DNA of 45,175 nucleotides from Roseburia_C sp900315735 (lineage in GTDB: Bacteria > Bacillota > Clostridia > Lachnospirales > Lachnospiraceae), in assembly GCA_052118425.1 (NCBI GenBank), contig JBQKHF010000024.1; one strand, written 5' to 3'. Under the pieces are notes generated by a model. It saw only the letters and a list, made by a program, of their open reading frames with translations. It ran no database searches and was not told the origin of the DNA. Shown here one piece after another: positions 40,858 through 45,175 of the stretch (position 1 is the first letter of the stretch; each line of letters begins with the position of its first letter). Both the position numbers and the translations under genes were made by a program.

Positions 40858-41913
40858 CTATTCTGCTTTCACCGCCCAGCGCATCTTGGTAGAACGGGCT
40901 CTGCCGTTCTGGGCACACTCCTGTGCAGACGGTCGGATTACGTCTTTTGCATAATCAGCATAAACACCTGCCCGATAGCCTTCCTTTAGTGCTTTCTTTA
41001 CTAACTTGTCTTCTCCGGAATGGAAAGTTAAAATGGCTGCTCTTCCACCCGGTTTCAACGCATCCGGCAGTTTCTCCATAAATTCATATAACACTTCAAA
41101 TTCACGGTTCACATCAATACGAAGTGCCTGAAAGGTTCTCTGACAGGTCTTTTTTATCGTATCCTTCTTCTCCTTTTCCGGGAGAAAATCAAGCGTCTTT
41201 TCAATGATATTCCGTAACTTTGTAGTGGTATCAATCCGGTTGCCTTTCCGAATCTCATCGGTAATGGCCTTCGCCAGCTCCTCACAGTAAGGCTCGTCCG
41301 AATTCTCATAAAGCATTCCCGCCAGTTCATCCTTTGTAATGGTATCCAAGCGTTCTGCTGCACTGATTCCGGCTTCCTGGTTCAGCCGCAAATCCAGTGG
41401 TCCGTCCACTTTAAAGGAAAATCCCCGTTTCGGATTATCAATCTGCATGGAAGATACGCCTAAATCTGCAAGAATAAAATCAAATCCCCCGACTTCTTTT
41501 GCGATTTCGTCTATCGTACAGAAATTCTGTAATCGTATCGTCAGAATATCTTCCCCAAAACCGGCCTCTTCTAACCGCTTTCTTGTCTTGGCAGATTCCT
41601 CCGGGTCTACATCCGTTGCATAGATGTGTCCCTGTCCATTTAAGCACTGCAGCATGGCTTTCGTATGGCCGCCATAGCCTAAGGTCGCATCAAAACCGAT
41701 TTCTCCCGGCTGAATCTTCAAGAAATCCAGAATTTCATTTACCATTATGGAAATGTGCATTCCAGCCGGGGTATTCCCCTTCTTAATGACATGCTCAATG
41801 GTATCTTTATATTTCTCCGGCTGAAGTTCCTTATATTTCTCTTCGAATTTCTTCGGATATTTTCCACTGTAACGCACCCGGCGTTTGTGGGTTGTCTGGT
41901 TTTCCTCTGCCAT
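40858..41913 (-). CDS. rsmH: RsmH, 16S rRNA m4C1402 methyltransferase
   Basis: RsmH N4-methylates C1402 in the decoding centre. The 351-residue protein has AGMHISIMVNEILDFL, GFDATLGYGGHTKAML (the SAM site), FDFILADLGVSSMQIDNPKRGFSF and LRLNQEAGISAAERLDTI, and ILTFHSGEDKLVKKALKEG near the end, all family landmarks (usual length about 310). A basic tail-like N-terminus of about 45 residues is extra. It begins two bases after the thrH stop. rsmH is often with mraZ and ftsL, but here it is between a phosphatase and an antiporter. Confidence 0.95.
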   Translation of the reverse strand: MAEENQTTHKRRVRYSGKYPKKFEEKYKELQPEKYKDTIEHVIKKGNTPAGMHISIMVNEILDFLKIQPGEIGFDATLGYGGHTKAMLQCLNGQGHIYATDVDPEESAKTRKRLEEAGFGEDILTIRLQNFCTIDEIAKEVGGFDFILADLGVSSMQIDNPKRGFSFKVDGPLDLRLNQEAGISAAERLDTITKDELAGMLYENSDEPYCEELAKAITDEIRKGNRIDTTTKLRNIIEKTLDFLPEKEKKDTIKKTCQRTFQALRIDVNREFEVLYEFMEKLPDALKPGGRAAILTFHSGEDKLVKKALKEGYRAGVYADYAKDVIRPSAQECAQNGRARSTKMRWAVKAE

Positions 41914-41915
41914 AA

Positions 41916-42521
41916 TTAAAGAGCCTTCTTGATTGCTTCCATTAATTCATCATAAGTCTCAAATGCAGGCAGTTCCGGATGGTCTTTCTTAATCTGCTCT
42001 GTGCTGCGGAATAAGAATCCTGCTTTACTTGCCTCAATCATGCCAAGGTCATTGTGGCTGTCTCCGCTGGCAATGGTCTGATAACCAATGGACTGTAATG
42101 CTTTTACCGTAGTCAGCTTGGAATTTTCAATTCTCATCTTAAATCCGGTAATTTCACCGTCCTCTGCTACTTCCAGAGAGTTGCAGAAAATAGTCGGCCA
42201 GCCTAATTTCTTCATCAGAGGTCCTGCAAACTGGGTAAAGGTATCACTGATGATGATAACCTGTGTCATGGAACGAAGTTCATCTAAGAACTCTTTTGCT
42301 CCCGGCATCGGGTCGATTTTTGCGATGGTTTCCTGAATCTCTTTTAATCCAAGTCCATGTTCCTTTAAGATGCCAAGTCTCCATTTCATTAATTTATCAT
42401 AATCCGGTTCGTCTCTTGTAGTTCTCTTTAATTCAGGGATTCCGCTTGCTTCTGCAAATGCTATCCAGATTTCCGGTACTAATACTCCCTCCAGGTCAAG
42501 GCATACAATGTTCATGTCCAT
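41916..42521 (-). CDS. thrH: ThrH-like phosphoserine phosphatase/homoserine phosphotransferase
   Basis: A 201-residue HAD-superfamily enzyme. The nucleophile aspartate is in MNIVCLDLEGVLVPEIW, SDTFTQF is motif II, and SGDSHNDLGMI is motif IV. ThrH from Pseudomonas hydrolyses phosphoserine and can pass the phosphate to homoserine; the LDLEGVLVPEIWI start is typical of ThrH. The ATG at 42521 is chosen because GGAGG lies seven bases upstream. First gene of the operon with rsmH and the antiporter. Confidence 0.88.
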   Translation of the reverse strand: MDMNIVCLDLEGVLVPEIWIAFAEASGIPELKRTTRDEPDYDKLMKWRLGILKEHGLGLKEIQETIAKIDPMPGAKEFLDELRSMTQVIIISDTFTQFAGPLMKKLGWPTIFCNSLEVAEDGEITGFKMRIENSKLTTVKALQSIGYQTIASGDSHNDLGMIEASKAGFLFRSTEQIKKDHPELPAFETYDELMEAIKKAL

Positions 42522-42570
42522 AATTAATCCTCCATACAAACAAAATTAATTCAACAAATTACTTCCCTAA

Positions 42571-42599
42571 AGTATACCTTATTATGAATAAAAGCACAA
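42571..42599 (-). promoter_or_regulatory. Promoter of the thrH-rsmH-nhaC operon
   Basis: TTGTGC (42599-42594), 17 bases, TATACT (42576-42571) on the minus strand, about 50 bases before the ATG. Confidence 0.6.
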
Positions 42600-42661
42600 G
42601 AAAGAACCTCATTTTTCAGGAAATCAAAGCTTTTCTCATAGCCAACAATGGATAAACTATG

Positions 42662-42670
42662 CTATAATTG
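42662..42670 (+). promoter_or_regulatory. Extended -10 promoter of the diguanylate cyclase gene
   Basis: TGCTATAAT, an extended -10 with a perfect TATAAT, about 43 bases before the ATG. No clear -35 is present, which fits an extended -10 promoter. Confidence 0.5.
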
Positions 42671-42712
42671 GTTGATATGTGACTTTTTTATCACTTTCAG
42701 GAGGTCCACGAT

Positions 42713-44428
42713 ATGCGTAAATTTTCGTTTAAAAATATATGTATTCCCATTTTTGCCATTCTGTTATTACTTGCAATGGTAATTCCTTTTTTCTATTTTT
42801 CCGGTGCATCAAAATCCTATACCACGAATTCCTGCATTACCTTAGATGACCACTGGGATGTAGATATTAACGATACCCATTACTCAAACGTTACTTTAAG
42901 CGACTTCACTTTTCCAATGACGCAGAAGGGCGACATCATCGTATTATCCCGTAAATTAAACGAAGCCTTTTCCGGACGGAATCCGATTATCAAATTCAAT
43001 TCCGTTCATGTAAAAGTAGATGCTTATCTCAATGGGCACCCGGTCTACACTTATGGTGGCAATGAATTTTTCCATGGAAAATTAGTGGGCTACGGTACCC
43101 AGTATATTTCCCTGCCATCCAGTTATAACAGCAAACCTTTCAAACTGATTTTATCTGTTACCGAAGATGATGCCTTTAACGGAATTGAACCTCCGGAGCT
43201 TGGAAATGGGGAAACACTGCTTCAGGAATCCATTTCTGATAATCGTTTTCTTCTGGCAACTGCACTGTTTCTGATTGTATTCGGACTGATTGTTGCTGCT
43301 GTAACCGCTGTTTTGAGTTTCCGCAATCTGGTATTTTCACGTTTGTTCTGCATCTCACTCTTTTCCTTTCTGATTGGATGCTGGACGCTTTGTAATAATA
43401 ACCTGATTATTTTCTTCGCTTCGGATTTAAGGGTCAAGGCGTATCTGGAATATATTTCCCTTTATGCCATGCCGCTGCCACTTTTGTGCTACTTCTATCC
43501 GGAAGCCCATCATAAGGTGCGGCCGAAATATATTACCGTTATCTACCAGTGCCTGATTGTGGCGCAGACTGCATTTTTCCTGTTTGCCCTCATCACTCAG
43601 CTTACCAATGTAATCCATTTACCGGTTCATCTGAAAGTGGCTCAGCTTTTAATGTTCTTAGAGCTTATATTCATTCTGGCTCTTACCATTGACGATATCC
43701 GCAACCACCGGAAATATGACCGTGCCCTGCAGGTTGGCGTAATTGCAACGCTGCTGGTGGTTATGGTGGAACTGATCCGCTATAATGTTGAAAAATATAT
43801 CATCCATTTTCACGATAGCCACTACAGCAGTTCCGTCTGCTACAGTGCCTTAATTATTATCGTTGCCCTGCTGTTAGATTATTCTTCTAAAATCAGCCAC
43901 GGACTTTACAAACAGGCCCAGCAGCAGCTCCTTGAAAATATGGCATTCAGTGATGAGCTGACTGGTTTACATAATCGCAGAAAATGTGATGAAATCATAG
44001 AAAAATTAACAGCGCAGTGCGACGATTTTATCCTTGTCAGCATGGACTTAAATCTGCTGAAATATTATAACGATACCTACGGTCACGAAAAAGGAGATGA
44101 ACTGCTACGCTGTTTTGCCGGTGTCTTAAAGGAAGCCTTTCCAAATGCTCTCTCCTGTGCCCGCATGGGTGGAGACGAATTTACCGTTATTCTTCCTGCC
44201 ATGCATGAAACCAAACGAAATGCGGCATTGCTTCACCTTTATAAGCTGATGGATGAACAAAATAAAAAAGACCCTTCCCTTAAACTCAGCACTGCCTTAG
44301 GCTATGTCACCCGCAGTGAATTCGGCAGGGAAGTAGACATCCGTATGCTTTATCAGGAAGCAGATGAGCGGATGTACCAGAACAAAAAAGAAATGAAAGA
44401 AAAACAGCCGGAGCTGTTTCGAAGATAA
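42713..44428 (+). CDS. Membrane diguanylate cyclase with an extracellular sensor
   Basis: A 571-residue protein. A signal-anchor-like segment at 10-30 is followed by an extracellular beta-rich domain (about 35-165, resembling 7TMR-DISM extracellular domains), then seven hydrophobic segments at about 175-390 and a cytoplasmic GGDEF domain at about 410-565. The GGDEF motif (ARMGGDEF) is intact and the substrate-binding SMDLNLLKYYNDTYGHEKGDELL is complete, so it should make c-di-GMP from GTP. The GGDEF domain is preceded by an MAFSDELTGLHNRR start typical of the family. CAGGAGG precedes the ATG. The flagellar location suggests but does not prove a motility role; it is 20 kb from the flagellar genes. 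Confidence 0.88.
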   Translation: MRKFSFKNICIPIFAILLLLAMVIPFFYFSGASKSYTTNSCITLDDHWDVDINDTHYSNVTLSDFTFPMTQKGDIIVLSRKLNEAFSGRNPIIKFNSVHVKVDAYLNGHPVYTYGGNEFFHGKLVGYGTQYISLPSSYNSKPFKLILSVTEDDAFNGIEPPELGNGETLLQESISDNRFLLATALFLIVFGLIVAAVTAVLSFRNLVFSRLFCISLFSFLIGCWTLCNNNLIIFFASDLRVKAYLEYISLYAMPLPLLCYFYPEAHHKVRPKYITVIYQCLIVAQTAFFLFALITQLTNVIHLPVHLKVAQLLMFLELIFILALTIDDIRNHRKYDRALQVGVIATLLVVMVELIRYNVEKYIIHFHDSHYSSSVCYSALIIIVALLLDYSSKISHGLYKQAQQQLLENMAFSDELTGLHNRRKCDEIIEKLTAQCDDFILVSMDLNLLKYYNDTYGHEKGDELLRCFAGVLKEAFPNALSCARMGGDEFTVILPAMHETKRNAALLHLYKLMDEQNKKDPSLKLSTALGYVTRSEFGREVDIRMLYQEADERMYQNKKEMKEKQPELFRR

Positions 44429-44456
44429 CTCGTCACAATTCCAGCCGTTTTTTCCT

Positions 44457-45083
44457 CTACTCACCTACATAAATTGGTGGATGAACGGCATATGCCAGAA
44501 GATTTGCTGCAGACATCGTATCAAATACCGGTACTTCACACACTTCTTCGATTCCTCTGGCATAGGTTGCCAGATTACTGCATTCTACGATTACCGCCCG
44601 CAAATCCTTTGTCTTTTCTTTTAACAACCGGGCTGCATGCAATACGTCCCGGTTCATTTTTTCCATATCAAGATTTTTTCCGCCCTCAATAACAATTTCA
44701 TGGAAATGAGGTTCGTCCTGTAATCCCTGAATCGATAGTGGAATCTCTTTGTTCCAGCCCGATGCCAGAAGATGCTTTTCACTTAAAAGCCCCGAATGCC
44801 CGGTCAGTATTCCGATACTGCCGCTTCTTCCGATAAGCTGCCATACCATTGGAATCTGGGAGAGAGAGGAACCGATAAAGGGAATTCCGATTTCTGCTCC
44901 AATACAGTCCTGATAAAGACTCATCATACCGCAGTCTCCTATGATACCTTTGATTCCTGCCTCTTTTAAATGCCGGCAGCCCTCTAAGATATTTTCCTTG
45001 ATAGCATCGTTATAATCTAATAATTCTGCAAAGCCGCCTTTGATTACTTCATAGCGGATCGGATAATCATTACCACCCGTCAA
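44457..45083 (-). pseudogene. Aspartate/glutamate racemase-family gene, 5' end lost
   Basis: The 208-residue frame matches a racemase-type protein from NDYPIRYEVIKGG on: IGDCGMMSLYQDCIGAEIGIPFIGSS holds the first catalytic cysteine, and VIVECSNLATYARG the second. Family members have about 25-30 residues before this point (MKIG... and a GDxGN segment) which are absent. The only start, TTG at 45083, lies in the hairpin at 45073-45091, and no ribosome site is visible. I infer that the first part was removed by insertion of the adjacent element. Hydantoin or aspartate racemase would be the original role. Confidence 0.65.
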
Positions 45084-45175
45084 ACGGGTGGTTTGCTCAG
45101 CGGCTATAAGCCTTTGTTACCGGCCAGCGCCTAAAGACGCTGGCTTTCACTTTCGTTCAAGCTACTAACGCCTTT
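45073..45175 (-). mobile_element. Right end of a probable IS200/IS605-type element
   Basis: Two hairpins: CCACCCGT-CAA-ACGGGTGG (45073-45091) and GCCAGCG...CGCTGGC (45123-45144). Such GC-rich hairpins at the end of a tnpB-like reading frame are typical of the right ends of IS200/IS605 elements, which lack terminal inverted repeats. The element appears to interrupt the racemase gene. The rest is outside the window, so the family is a best guess. Confidence 0.55.
45131..45175 (-). CDS. Possible C-terminus of a TnpB-type protein
   Basis: The frame is open from the window edge to a TAG at 45131 and reads KGVSSLNESESQRL in the last 14 codons. It lies just before the hairpin end, where tnpB genes end in IS605-type elements. 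The short length makes this a pointer only. Confidence 0.25.
   Translation of the reverse strand, partial: KGVSSLNESESQRL

Noticed and set aside
40834..40918. NhaC-type protein starting at 40918
   Set aside because: This would overlap the end of rsmH by 61 bases, and the added residues are not like a transporter start.

Overview
The window looks like the chromosome of a motile, AT-rich Gram-positive anaerobe, most likely a Lachnospiraceae relative of Roseburia or Agathobacter. The grounds are the flagellin D0/D1 sequence, the FliW-CsrA-FlaG-FliD-FliS gene order, sigma-28 promoters of the TAAA...CCGATAT type, strong GGAGG ribosome sites and many Rpn-, C69- and YARHG-type proteins. This is inferred from gene content; no 16S or marker search was possible.

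Layout. (1) 1-10.9 kb is a flagellin glycosylation island. It has a truncated glycosyltransferase-like gene, two CgeB-like glycosyltransferase paralogues on the plus strand flanking a complete six-gene pseudaminic acid operon (pseB-F-I-H-G-C) on the minus strand, then a Maf/DUF115 transferase and an 86-residue orphan. (2) 11-22.5 kb is a late flagellar cluster, all on the minus strand: flgM-flgN-flgK-flgK-flgL-fliW-csrA, flaG-fliD-fliS-fliT-like, and fliC. Each block starts with a recognisable sigma-28 promoter, and the fliC leader has a hairpin with GGA in its loop next to the ribosome site, as expected for CsrA control. (3) 22.6-29 kb is an unusual operon: a Lon-like AAA+ ATPase without a protease domain, a cytoplasmic TPR/alkaline-phosphatase-fold protein, a cytidylyltransferase fused to a CobD-like PLP enzyme, and two small proteins. 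(4) 29-45 kb is mostly ordinary chromosome: an FtsX permease whose ABC ATPase partner is a pseudogene, an Rpn nuclease, a kinase-like and a metallo-beta-lactamase protein, bioB with a BirA-type operator, a C69 peptidase, a zinc-ribbon/YARHG membrane protein, an operon thrH-rsmH-nhaC, a membrane diguanylate cyclase, and a racemase cut by what looks like the right end of an IS200/IS605 element.

How the genes fit together. PseB to PseF would make CMP-pseudaminic acid in the cytoplasm. Maf would attach it to unfolded flagellin, and FliS would carry flagellin to the export gate. The CgeB-like enzymes may extend or vary the glycan. FlgM and sigma-28 time expression, and FliW/CsrA match flagellin translation to secretion. 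The most novel candidate is region 3, which could supply and place a phospho-amino-alcohol group on a surface glycan or flagellum. That link rests on domain content and proximity only.
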